Shown here: piece by piece, positions 33,814 through 41,795 of the stretch
How the letters are laid out: every line of letters begins with the position of its first letter
Position numbering within the stretch: position 1 is the stretch's first letter
NCBI GenBank assembly: GCA_017548365.1
Contig: JAFZAC010000011.1
Location: 1 to 52,597 of the forward strand
Direction: 5' to 3'
DNA: 52,597 bases
From: Muribaculaceae bacterium
Lineage (GTDB): Bacteria; Bacteroidota; Bacteroidia; Bacteroidales; Muribaculaceae
The notes under the pieces: model-generated
Told to the model about the DNA's origin: nothing
The model's input: the letters and a program-made list of their open reading frames with translations, nothing else
The model's database searches: none
Translations under genes and position numbers: made by a program

Positions 33814-35976
33814 TTATTTAGTGCCTTCATCAGACTCTTCAGTATCATCATTTTCAGCTTTTTGCTTTGCTTTTTCGGCTTTCTTACGTGCTTCTTCTGC
33901 TTCTTTTTCAGCTTTCTCGGCTAGCTTGCGAGCTTTTTCTGCTTCTTCTTGAGCTTTTTGGGCCTCTTTTTCTGCCTTCTCTTGAGCTTTTTTGGCCTCT
34001 TTCTCGGCTTTCTCTTGAGCTTTCAGTGCATCTTTATTAGCCTTTTCTTGAGCTTTCAGTGCATCTTTATTAGCCTTTTCTTGAGCCTTTTGAGCTTCTT
34101 TGTCGGCCTTTTCTTGAGCCTTTTGAGCATCTTTCTCTGCCTTCTCTTGAGTCTTTTGAGCTTCTTTTTCTGCACGCTCTTGAGCTTCTCTCTCAGCATG
34201 CTCTTGGGTTTTTTGTGCCTCTTCCTCAGCACGTTCGATAGCTTCTTGAACTTCTTTGTCGGCTTTTTCTTGAGCCTCTTTTAGCTCTTTTTCAGCTTTC
34301 TTTTGAGCTTTCTTGGCTTCTTTTTCAGCCTTCTCTTGAGCTTTCTTGGCTTCTTTTTCAGCTTTCTCTTGAGCTTTCTTTACTTCGGCGTCTTCTTTTT
34401 CAGATTCTTCCTCATCTGAAATATCGGAATTATTAACACTGTTGCCTAATTCATTAAGGAGTTTTTCAGTTTGCTCATCTTCAGTTGATATTGAGATGGG
34501 ACTTGGTTTTGCAGCATTGCTGCTTTGTGTTCCCATAAGTTCATGACCAAGTTTGCCGTAAGCCTCTTTAGTGACGCCACTAAAATTGCTAATAAACCAT
34601 TTCATATATTGGTCAAGTATTTTATCTAAATGAGGAATGGAAACTGCATTTTCATCTTTTCTATGTGAGTAGTAATTCCAATAAGATAGTTGGTGAAGGG
34701 CTTTTTCGGCAGGGCCTTTTTGACTTGTATTGCCACCTTGAGCACCTCTTAATTTCGAATAATCTTTTAAATATTTTCTAATCTCTAAAGTGTAATTCCA
34801 ATAATTGTCAAACAACACTTTATAGGTCTCTATTTTTATCTTGGTAACGTCGGATTGTGCAAAACCCATCAATTCTTTTTTAACCAACTCACGGAAACGG
34901 TAGTTGTCTCCCACAGAGTCAGCTGGCTCAGATAAGCACAAAGCGCAATAATTGAGAATTTCGGTGTCAATAACCTTTCGTAATCCATACCAATGGTCGT
35001 AATTATTGTCAAGAATATAGTTAAGACTTTCAAACTCATTTACATCGTTGTTAGTTTGAGCAGCTCTGTCAATTTCGTTGTCGATCTGCTTCATTCGTTC
35101 CAGATCATTTGCTATATCTTCTTTTAGCTTGTCATATTGATCTTTTTTTGCAAGCAGATTATCGATGGGAGTGGCAATGGGCTGGTCTTTGGTTTTAAGC
35201 AATTCACGAATATCTTTAAACTCTTCTTTTTGATCTTCGAAACCAAGGGTTCTCATATCTTGAATTCTTAGTACTATATCGTCAAGAAATTTAATCTTCT
35301 CTCCTTTTTTGCCTGTGTGTTTAAGATATTCAACATGTTTCCAGGTCTTGTCAAAGATTTTTAGAATATCAGAGCCTTCCTCTTGTTTGATCCATCCATC
35401 TCTATTTAAATCACGATAAACAGAATCAAGACATGCTGCCATGTCTTCAGCATATTTTTGATATTTATTCAACACTTCGCGGTCTTTCTTGAAAGTTTTT
35501 TTTATATAATCCTTGTTCAAGAAAGTATCAAACTTGTCAAGACTGGCAATGGCCGATGGATTGCATTGTGAATCATAAAGACTTACCACAAATTCATCGA
35601 CAGCATTTTCAAGTTCTTGATCACTTTGGGCGGCGAGAATGGTTTCATAAAGTTCACGCAGTGTTTCATTTTTTGTGGCCGTATCTCGCTCAAGACGTTG
35701 AAATTCTGCTTTAAGTCTGTCGACACTGATATCCTCTTGCTGATATTCAGGGACATTCTCTTTTATAGCATCCTGTCGTTTTTCCAATGCATCAATTGAG
35801 TCTAAATAATACCTGTTAGCTTCTTTTACTAATTGGTTAAGTTTTTTCTTTGACTCTTTAATGCTCGTCATTCTCTCATTAATATTGGCGAACGACGCAA
35901 TAGATGTTAGCGATACCATTACAAAAAGTAATAGCGATGCTATTGTTTTTCTTTTAGAAATCATATTCATCATCAT
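33814..35976 (-). CDS. Exported coiled-coil protein with Lys/Glu/Ala repeat tail
   Basis: A 720-residue protein starting with a signal peptide or anchor (KTIASLLLFVMVSLTSIASFA). The gene overlaps the previous one by 23 bases, or by 11 if the fifth codon, ATG 35964, is the true start. Residues 30-480 are helical and charged, with a DYxKLRG-type region in the middle. The last 190 residues are tandem copies of AQEKAEKEAKK-type heptads (about eighteen, varied), a long coiled coil. No catalytic motif was seen. The context with the membrane-anchored helical protein before it and the zinc-ribbon protein after suggests a periplasmic spacer or scaffold. I cannot name a family. Confidence 0.75.
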   Translation of the reverse strand: MMMNMISKRKTIASLLLFVMVSLTSIASFANINERMTSIKESKKKLNQLVKEANRYYLDSIDALEKRQDAIKENVPEYQQEDISVDRLKAEFQRLERDTATKNETLRELYETILAAQSDQELENAVDEFVVSLYDSQCNPSAIASLDKFDTFLNKDYIKKTFKKDREVLNKYQKYAEDMAACLDSVYRDLNRDGWIKQEEGSDILKIFDKTWKHVEYLKHTGKKGEKIKFLDDIVLRIQDMRTLGFEDQKEEFKDIRELLKTKDQPIATPIDNLLAKKDQYDKLKEDIANDLERMKQIDNEIDRAAQTNNDVNEFESLNYILDNNYDHWYGLRKVIDTEILNYCALCLSEPADSVGDNYRFRELVKKELMGFAQSDVTKIKIETYKVLFDNYWNYTLEIRKYLKDYSKLRGAQGGNTSQKGPAEKALHQLSYWNYYSHRKDENAVSIPHLDKILDQYMKWFISNFSGVTKEAYGKLGHELMGTQSSNAAKPSPISISTEDEQTEKLLNELGNSVNNSDISDEEESEKEDAEVKKAQEKAEKEAKKAQEKAEKEAKKAQKKAEKELKEAQEKADKEVQEAIERAEEEAQKTQEHAEREAQERAEKEAQKTQEKAEKDAQKAQEKADKEAQKAQEKANKDALKAQEKANKDALKAQEKAEKEAKKAQEKAEKEAQKAQEEAEKARKLAEKAEKEAEEARKKAEKAKQKAENDDTEESDEGTK

Positions 35977-36727
35977 TACTATTTACATCATTTTCGATTT
36001 TTTGTTGTTTTGCCTCTTCTTCCCGTTTCGCTTTTTCCCGTTTCGCTTGTTCGGCTCTTTCTTCATTTTTGCGTTTCTCTTCAGCGATGCGGGCAATATT
36101 GGCTTTAGCCTTGCCAGGAGCAGCATTGAGGGCGCTCATCAGGCTCTTGCAGTTGTTGAGCGGAGCGCGGTTGAAGCTCTTAATCTTGTGGTTGAGCGAG
36201 TTCAATTCACTCTCGCTAGAGCAGTGGCTGCCCGAGGAAGCCACTGCAAGTGCCGAGTGATAGTCGTCAACGTTCTTGATTAGAGCCTGAAGTTTCTCCA
36301 GATCTTCAGACTTGGAGGGCAGCACTTCGGTAGCGATAATGGTCTTGGCAGCATCGCGCATAGCATCGAGCTCAGAAGCTTTCCAATCGCTGGCGGCAAA
36401 CACTGTGTCGCCGTGAGCAGCCAGCTTGGGAGCAAGGCCCTGTGCAATGACTTTCTTACATTCGGTAGCCTCTTTGCTGTCGATATTTTCAAGGAACTCG
36501 GCATCGTCGATGTCTTGCAGCATGGAGTTGAATGCCTGCTGAGCCTTGTCGTAACCAGCGGCGTCTTTGATGCTGTCTTCGGTCATCGTCTTGATTTGGG
36601 TAGAGAAGACCGAACCATCAAACTTTATCTCCTTCATGGCAGGAGGCATAATCAATGTCCTCCATACCACGATACCTATCACCAATACGGCAATAGCTAT
36701 CAGTCCTATTTTTATAGCTTTGTTCAT
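35954..36727 (-). CDS. Membrane-anchored helical protein
   Basis: A 257-residue protein with an N-terminal anchor (IKIGLIAIAVLVIGIVVWRTLI, at about residues 5-26 shown in part). An all-helical domain follows, about 170 residues (KEIKFDGSVFSTQIKTMTED and onward), ending in a Glu/Lys/Arg coiled coil (RIAEEKRKNEERAEQAKREK). It starts three bases after the stop of the gene at 36731 and overlaps the next gene, so the three are almost certainly translated together. I do not recognise the domain. A single anchor with a periplasmic helical bundle is the simplest reading. It may link the beta protein to the coiled-coil protein. Confidence 0.75.
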   Translation of the reverse strand: MNKAIKIGLIAIAVLVIGIVVWRTLIMPPAMKEIKFDGSVFSTQIKTMTEDSIKDAAGYDKAQQAFNSMLQDIDDAEFLENIDSKEATECKKVIAQGLAPKLAAHGDTVFAASDWKASELDAMRDAAKTIIATEVLPSKSEDLEKLQALIKNVDDYHSALAVASSGSHCSSESELNSLNHKIKSFNRAPLNNCKSLMSALNAAPGKAKANIARIAEEKRKNEERAEQAKREKAKREEEAKQQKIENDVNSNDDEYDF

Positions 36728-36730
36728 AGT

Positions 36731-38578
36731 TTAATTTTCTTTTGGCCTTTCTTTTTTCACTAATCCAGGTTTCGTAGTAGTTGTCGTCTTTGGTGTGGTA
36801 GTTGTTGTCGTTGTCGTCTTTGGAGTGGTAGTAGTTGTTGTCTTAGGTGTGGTAGTTGTTGTTGTCTTAGGTGTGGTAGTTGTTGTTGTCTTAGGTGTGG
36901 TAGTTGTTGTTGTCTTAGGTGTGGTAGTTGTTGTTGTCTTAGGTGTTGTTGTTGTCGCAGGCTTATTGCCACCAATTGGTGAAGGAGAAGGACTAGGACT
37001 AGCAACAGGAGCAGAGTAACCGCCGCCACCGTTGTTGCCTTTAGCGAGTTCAGATAGCCTTGTAGCGATCTGGTCGATGTGTATATCGTTTCCGTTAGTT
37101 GCTGCCTGGAACACGCTTGTTGCACGATCTTTCAGTTCTGGATTATTCTCTAAGACATTTAAGATGGTCTTGATATATTTGTTGAACTTAGGTAGGTTGA
37201 TATATTCACCAGCCAAATTCATAAACCTATCCACATTTCCATTCTTAATAGAATTGAACAGCTCTTTGTTTTTGTCTGATTTTATTTCGCCTATATTCCA
37301 AGTGTCATTATTTTTCAGATAGTCAATATCTGGGTTGTTTTCGTCATAGACTAACTCTGATGTATCTTTTTTGTCGCTACCTTCATCACCGTCATCACGC
37401 ATAATGAAATAAGCCACAGTACCAAAAATCAGGGCGCCAAGCAGGAACGCCAACAGAGGCAACATCCATTTCTTGGTGGTGCTCTCCTCCTCGTCGTCAT
37501 AGTCGTCGTAGCGTCGCCTTGAAGGTTGCTGATAGGCGCTTGCTGCCATGGCACTGTTCTTGTTGACGAGGGTGGGGTCGTTAACGTTGACGGTAAACCT
37601 CACGTCACCGCCGGCAAGAGCTGCTTGGCTCACCTCGGCGCTATAGGCACCCTGCTGGGAGTTGTATTGCAGCGACTCGTTTCCGAGCGATGCCGTAACC
37701 TTGGAGTCGTTATAGAGCTTTCCGTTCACTCTTACCACCACGTTCACGCGCTGCTTGAATGGCAGGTCGGCAGGAACATTCACAGTGATGCGAGAACCTT
37801 CATACTGTATATATTGGTTGCCCACGCCGTTGATGCTCACGGGAATGGTGAGGGGTGCAAATCCGGGCTTGGTGTAGGTGATCATCAGGCTCTTGCCGGT
37901 CTGGGTGGTGTCTTCGCACTGCACGCCAGCGGGTTTCACTACTTTGTAGGTGCGAACCAGTGGAGTAGTCAACAGGGTAACACCGGCTGGCACGCCAGCG
38001 GCACACCATGCCTTGTTGATAAGGAAAATGTCGCCAAAGCGGCTATACTCGGGTTGGCGAGGGAATTGGAAGATATCCCAAAGCTCCTCGTTTGTAGTAT
38101 AGGTGCGCAATGCGCTCGATGGGATGTTAGCGACCGACGATATGCGCATGGGCATAGCGTTGATGGCTGGCAACTGGCAGTCGTGCAGGCACTGCTCTAC
38201 AGCGGCAACCGTGAAATTGTTGGCATCGAGAACATTTGTCTTGAACATGTTAAGCAAGTTGAAAATTGCCTTGCCCGAGATTTGTCCTTCATATTGTTGT
38301 CCCACCATCACAGTGATGGAGATATATCCCTCGCGAGTGTCCTCTTTATACTTTGTCAGCAGCGAGTAGTATACTCCGTTATTGTCGCGGTGCAGCTTGT
38401 AACCATACTGGGCTGTGGGGAAGAGTGTGCGCATGTTGCGCGGGTCCTTGATGGGGTTGAGCCACATCATCGCCGTTCCCATATTGGGATTGTAAGGCTC
38501 TGGATAGGTGAGCTTGTGAATTGTGTCGGCGTTGAATTGACCGTAGAAGTCAATCTTTAAATAATTATAATTTGACAT
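36731..38578 (-). CDS. Single-pass protein next to the GTPase, with beta-rich N-terminus and Thr-Pro-Lys tail
   Basis: A 615-residue protein. The N-terminal 350 residues hold no signal peptide and start with YLKIDFYGQFNADTIHKLTY. They are mainly beta-like, including PEYSRFGDIFLINKAWCAAG and two IgG-like strand sets after residue 205. One membrane helix (WMLPLLAFLLGALIFGTVAY, residues 371-390) follows a DDYDDEEE acidic stretch. Outside are about 170 residues of helices and a tail of TTTTTTPK repeats that coincide with a 24-bp DNA minisatellite (36840-36935). The cytoplasmic N-terminus lies next to the GTPase gene, so it could be its membrane partner or effector; that is inference. I did not recognise a GAP1-type domain or another named family. 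Confidence 0.75.
   Translation of the reverse strand: MSNYNYLKIDFYGQFNADTIHKLTYPEPYNPNMGTAMMWLNPIKDPRNMRTLFPTAQYGYKLHRDNNGVYYSLLTKYKEDTREGYISITVMVGQQYEGQISGKAIFNLLNMFKTNVLDANNFTVAAVEQCLHDCQLPAINAMPMRISSVANIPSSALRTYTTNEELWDIFQFPRQPEYSRFGDIFLINKAWCAAGVPAGVTLLTTPLVRTYKVVKPAGVQCEDTTQTGKSLMITYTKPGFAPLTIPVSINGVGNQYIQYEGSRITVNVPADLPFKQRVNVVVRVNGKLYNDSKVTASLGNESLQYNSQQGAYSAEVSQAALAGGDVRFTVNVNDPTLVNKNSAMAASAYQQPSRRRYDDYDDEEESTTKKWMLPLLAFLLGALIFGTVAYFIMRDDGDEGSDKKDTSELVYDENNPDIDYLKNNDTWNIGEIKSDKNKELFNSIKNGNVDRFMNLAGEYINLPKFNKYIKTILNVLENNPELKDRATSVFQAATNGNDIHIDQIATRLSELAKGNNGGGGYSAPVASPSPSPSPIGGNKPATTTTPKTTTTTTPKTTTTTTPKTTTTTTPKTTTTTTPKTTTTTTPKTTTTTTTTPKTTTTTKPGLVKKERPKEN
36840..36935 (+). repeat. Four identical 24-bp tandem repeats (TTTTTTPK coding)
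   Basis: The unit GTCTTAGGTGTGGTAGTTGT plus TGTT is repeated four times without change from 36840 to 36935, with degenerate copies on both sides. Each unit encodes eight residues on the minus strand, so copy number can change without breaking the frame. Confidence 0.9.
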
Positions 38579-38636
38579 GATATATAATGTTTTTTGAGTT
38601 GATATTTCATTTAAAATCTAAATCGTTAAACGAAGC

Positions 38637-40277
38637 TTACTGCTTCAGCCAGTCGATAGCACTCTTCTTGTTGCCACGGGTCTTGGCAAGAAGCACCTCG
38701 ATAACGTCGTCGATAAAGCTGTCGTCGTAGTTGCACAGCTGATTGGCAAACACCTCGCCAATCGAGAACGGGATAACTTGGAAGTCATCAATGCCGGCAG
38801 CTTTGGCTGCTGTGCGCAAGTTGTTGTAGAACGCAGGCAAGAATTCTTGTACATACTTTTCGGCCTCGTCTACTATCTCTTCATCGTTGCATCCTATCTT
38901 GTCGCACTTGGTCACCAAAATGTAAACACCAGTGGAATTCTTCAAGATTTTGTTGTCCTTGATAAACAAGGAACAGGTGCTCAGATAGTCTTTCATAAGA
39001 AGACCCTCCCACATATTGTTCTCAGCGCCATATTCCACTACAAAGAAGTGAATCTTGGGATTGCGCTTGTCATATAGGAAATTCTTCACGTGATTCAGAG
39101 TCTGTTGGTGCTGCGGACTCATGTACATGTTGTTCAAGTCGAAGAATATGGCACGGAAAATCTCACCTGCCAGATCAATGAAGGTCATGCGGTGAGTGCG
39201 CATCTTATCATCGACAATGGTGAAGATCATCTCTTGAATCTCATCAACTTGGGTACTTGGGGGGAGAGGGCAAATTTCATTGGGCATGAACACGTTCTTG
39301 AGGCGAGTCATGTAGTAATGTCCCTGGCACTGCTGAGCCTCGAGGCTGTAGAACTGCTCGGCACCGCTCAATAGTGAACCTAAAGCACAGGTTTTGCCCG
39401 ACGATGGGGTGCCCCAGAAGTATACCTCGGTGGAGTTGGCCTGTAATTTTTGAGGGGGCTCCGAGAGTGTGAGCTCTTCGGGCTTGACAAACTGTTGAAT
39501 AGCGTTGGTGCGGTCAGGTCCATACACGCTCATCACTTCATTCCAGGTAACAACATTTCCCAAAACGGCTTCTTTAATCTCCAGGGCGCTCTTATTGTTG
39601 ATGCCATTTCTCATCTCGGCCATAAATGTGTCATGGGCCTTAGCGGCTTCGATGCGCTGCTGTGCATCGTCAACAAATTTGCCCTGAGGATGCAGGTCAA
39701 GATAGCGCTCTATTGCCTCAATACTCTCCTCGCCCAAGGCGTTATACCAATCGATGTCGTCGGTAATGGCGGCACGCATCTCGGCAATCTCGATGGTGTG
39801 GCTATCGGGATGAGAATCCTCATAGGCCTTGATGTTGGCAAGGTTGGGATTCTTTTTCACCTGTATCCAGTCGGGGTCTCTGAGCATGTCCTGGCACTCA
39901 TATACGTGAACACCACCCATTACTTCATAAACCTCGAGATATTGCTGCATCAATGGTATTGAGCCACTTTCCATAATTTCGTTCCAAAACTCCTCTTCGC
40001 CCGAAATCAACGCCTGGCGGCAGGCTTCTGAAAACTGTCCGTCGGGGTAAGAGATGAGGTAACGGTGAAAGTCGGTTATCCGACCTGTGTTGCAAGCCGC
40101 ATTCCATAACTGCTGCTCCTCGGCAAAGAGTCTATTTTCCAATCTTTCCAGTTTGTCCTGTGGCAGATTTATTTCTTTCAGGTCGTCAATAGTGATGGCG
40201 CCGTCTTTTATATATTTTTGTAGATTGCTGATAGGCAATCCGGTTGCTATTTTCAATATCTGTTCTTTAGTAGGCAT
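38637..40277 (-). CDS. P-loop GTPase with N-terminal helical repeats
   Basis: A 546-residue protein. Residues 50-265 contain degenerate helical repeats with W-x-x-A / Y-x-x-x-x-P-x-G-x-F motifs (FHRYLISYPDGQFSEACRQA; IERYLDLHPQGKFVDDA), like those of TPR-style or EAD-linked proteins. The GTPase part starts at about 283: P-loop GTPSSGKT (289-296), switch/G2 Thr in PSTQVDE, G3 DLAGE (368-372), and G4-like TKCD (456-459). An NKxD motif with T instead of N is seen in several bacterial GTPases. No transmembrane segment is present. It lies between a membrane protein and a membrane-anchored beta protein, so I infer membrane recruitment. The sequence looks intact and is likely active as a switch. Confidence 0.82.
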   Translation of the reverse strand: MPTKEQILKIATGLPISNLQKYIKDGAITIDDLKEINLPQDKLERLENRLFAEEQQLWNAACNTGRITDFHRYLISYPDGQFSEACRQALISGEEEFWNEIMESGSIPLMQQYLEVYEVMGGVHVYECQDMLRDPDWIQVKKNPNLANIKAYEDSHPDSHTIEIAEMRAAITDDIDWYNALGEESIEAIERYLDLHPQGKFVDDAQQRIEAAKAHDTFMAEMRNGINNKSALEIKEAVLGNVVTWNEVMSVYGPDRTNAIQQFVKPEELTLSEPPQKLQANSTEVYFWGTPSSGKTCALGSLLSGAEQFYSLEAQQCQGHYYMTRLKNVFMPNEICPLPPSTQVDEIQEMIFTIVDDKMRTHRMTFIDLAGEIFRAIFFDLNNMYMSPQHQQTLNHVKNFLYDKRNPKIHFFVVEYGAENNMWEGLLMKDYLSTCSLFIKDNKILKNSTGVYILVTKCDKIGCNDEEIVDEAEKYVQEFLPAFYNNLRTAAKAAGIDDFQVIPFSIGEVFANQLCNYDDSFIDDVIEVLLAKTRGNKKSAIDWLKQ

Positions 40278-40318
40278 ATCTTAATACATTATTTATAATT
40301 ATATATTTTAGGGTGTAG

Positions 40319-41314
40319 TTATTGTCTCTGTTTGCGCTCATTGATACGGCTGCGGCGCACGCGGCCTGAATAGTTGACGGTAGGAGCGGGTGTCGCACTC
40401 TGTCCGCGCTTGGTGCGGCGCGAAATACCTCCGGCAAGGTCTTTCTCAACCAGGTAGTAGGGCAGCAGCATGAAGCCAAAGCACAGCAGCGCTGCAATAA
40501 TCGATAATACCGAGGGCATCGACATGGTGGTGAGCATAGACTTTAGTTTAGTGTTCTGATTGGAGAATTTCTCATATTTGAAAGCAGGGTAGTCCTTGTC
40601 GCCTTTGTAGCCATGAGCGTTCTGGCTCAGCTTGGTGTAGGTCTCTACGCTGCTGTTGACGGCATTGTTCATGCTATTGATATAGTCGGGCATCGCTACA
40701 TTCCACACACTCATCTTCGAGCCTTCCTGCATACGTGTGATGTTCTGCTCATTTGAGCGTATCAGTACATCGGGCAGCAAGGTGCGCTCAAGGCTGGTGA
40801 TCATGCGATTGATTTTATCGCTGTTGCTGTCACTGCCAGGCATACTGAATATGGCTTGATATTGAGCGGGATCATCTTTGCCCTTGTTCGCCTCAATTCC
40901 GTTGAGGAACTCGAGGGTTTTACTCTTGCGCTCTTCCACATAGTCCTTGTAGGACTTATTGATGTTGGTGGCATAGGTGTAAGACTGCTCAAAGTTCTTG
41001 TTAATCTCCTTCTGCTTGCCCAGGAGGTTGAAGAAATGAGCGAAAGGCATGGAGCTTACAATAAGGGTGAGCAGAATGATGCCCCCAAAGAAGAACTGAC
41101 CAATGTTGCCTATCTTTTTCCATCGTGTGGCGCGAGCCTTGCACATGATGTAGACGCAAGCCAGCACGATAGCGATAAGGACAATGGTGCAGATGAGTCC
41201 CATAATTATTTTACCATCTTTCCAGTAAACCATTCCCATGAAAACTACATAGGAATAGAGCAGTAGAACGATGATAGAAATAACTGCTGCAAAATTAAAT
41301 TTTGAATTGTTCAT
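40319..41314 (-). CDS. Multi-pass membrane protein with large loop, first gene of the GTPase operon
   Basis: A 331-residue protein. Three membrane helices occupy the first 95 residues (FAAVISIIVLLLYSYVVFMG; MGLICTIVLIAIVLACVYIM; FFFGGIILLTLIVSSM). A loop of about 180 residues follows, rich in polar residues and helical (QKEINKNFEQSYTYATNINK and onward), and a fourth helix near 275-295 (SVLSIIAALLCFGFMLLPYY) leads to a basic tail (RRTKRGQ, RVRRSRINERKQRQ). The basic tail and Lys/Arg-rich short loop point to a cytoplasmic C-terminus and an extracytoplasmic large loop, suggestive of a sensor. It is 41 bases upstream of the GTPase gene and has a long leader with a hairpin. I do not recognise a family. 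Confidence 0.75.
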   Translation of the reverse strand: MNNSKFNFAAVISIIVLLLYSYVVFMGMVYWKDGKIIMGLICTIVLIAIVLACVYIMCKARATRWKKIGNIGQFFFGGIILLTLIVSSMPFAHFFNLLGKQKEINKNFEQSYTYATNINKSYKDYVEERKSKTLEFLNGIEANKGKDDPAQYQAIFSMPGSDSNSDKINRMITSLERTLLPDVLIRSNEQNITRMQEGSKMSVWNVAMPDYINSMNNAVNSSVETYTKLSQNAHGYKGDKDYPAFKYEKFSNQNTKLKSMLTTMSMPSVLSIIAALLCFGFMLLPYYLVEKDLAGGISRRTKRGQSATPAPTVNYSGRVRRSRINERKQRQ

Positions 41315-41461
41315 AATGTATTATGGTTTTGTTAAATGTTAGTTCGGATAGTTGTTTTATCGTATCAAGCCCTTGGGCGACATAGTTGCTCTCATTGGAA
41401 CTGATTGTCGTCATTTAATTTGTGAAAACGGCGTTTATAACCTTCGTCCTGGTTTGATATA

Positions 41462-41491
41462 AATAATTGCATGCCTAAATTGGCAATTATT
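41462..41491. promoter_or_regulatory. Hairpin in the long 5' leader of the GTPase operon
   Basis: AATAATTGC (41462-41470) pairs with GCAATTATT (41483-41491). It lies between the predicted start near 41570 and ATG 41314, a leader of about 255 nt, so it could affect translation or stability. Confidence 0.45.
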
Positions 41492-41576
41492 GAGTAATCC
41501 ATCATATTATCTATGTTAATGTCCTAATTATCAGGTAAAAAACAACATTTATGCTAAAAATACAAAAAATGCATGA

Positions 41577-41584
41577 CAAAGTTA
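41577..41584 (-). promoter_or_regulatory. -7 element of the GTPase operon promoter
   Basis: Minus-strand TAACTTTG matches TAnnTTTG. The -33 position is A/T-rich without an exact TTG. Confidence 0.5.
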
Positions 41585-41710
41585 GTAGTTTTTTTTTGAT
41601 TTTTAAAGTATTTGTCTTCCTTTTTTTAATTAATGTAGAATAATATATTATAGTTTAATCATATAAATTGGAGAAATCAGTTTTGTTTTATGAACATCTC
41701 TATATACAAT

Positions 41711-41750
41711 TATCCCCAAGATTTCATGTAGACTGAAATGCTTGGAGATA
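41711..41750. terminator. Long imperfect hairpin after the zinc-ribbon array
   Basis: TATCCCCAAGATTTCA (41711-41726) pairs with TGAAATGCTTGGAGATA (41734-41750) with single-base bulges. It lies 46 bases past the stop of the gene at 41796. Confidence 0.6.
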
Positions 41751-41795
41751 ATATTTGTTTTATAAGACTTTAAGCCCCCAGAAAAGCAGTAACTT

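Larger units (their letters stand above)
41315..41795. other. Leader region of the GTPase operon and terminator of the zinc-ribbon array
   Basis: 481 bp without a gene. It holds the operon promoter (41577-41584), a leader hairpin (41462-41491) and the hairpin that ends the upstream zinc-ribbon gene (41711-41750). Confidence 0.6.

Noticed and set aside
36840..36935. CRISPR array
   Set aside because: Tandem units without spacers; they encode TTTTTTPK repeats in frame.
36795..37019. Poly-Val plus-strand frame opposite the Thr/Pro-Lys repeats
   Set aside because: Only the complement of the 24-bp minisatellite.
36731..38578. GAP1-type GTPase-associated domain in the GTPase neighbour
   Set aside because: Gene order suggested it, but I could not see the GYxxGH-like motif of GAP1-N1, so I left it unnamed.
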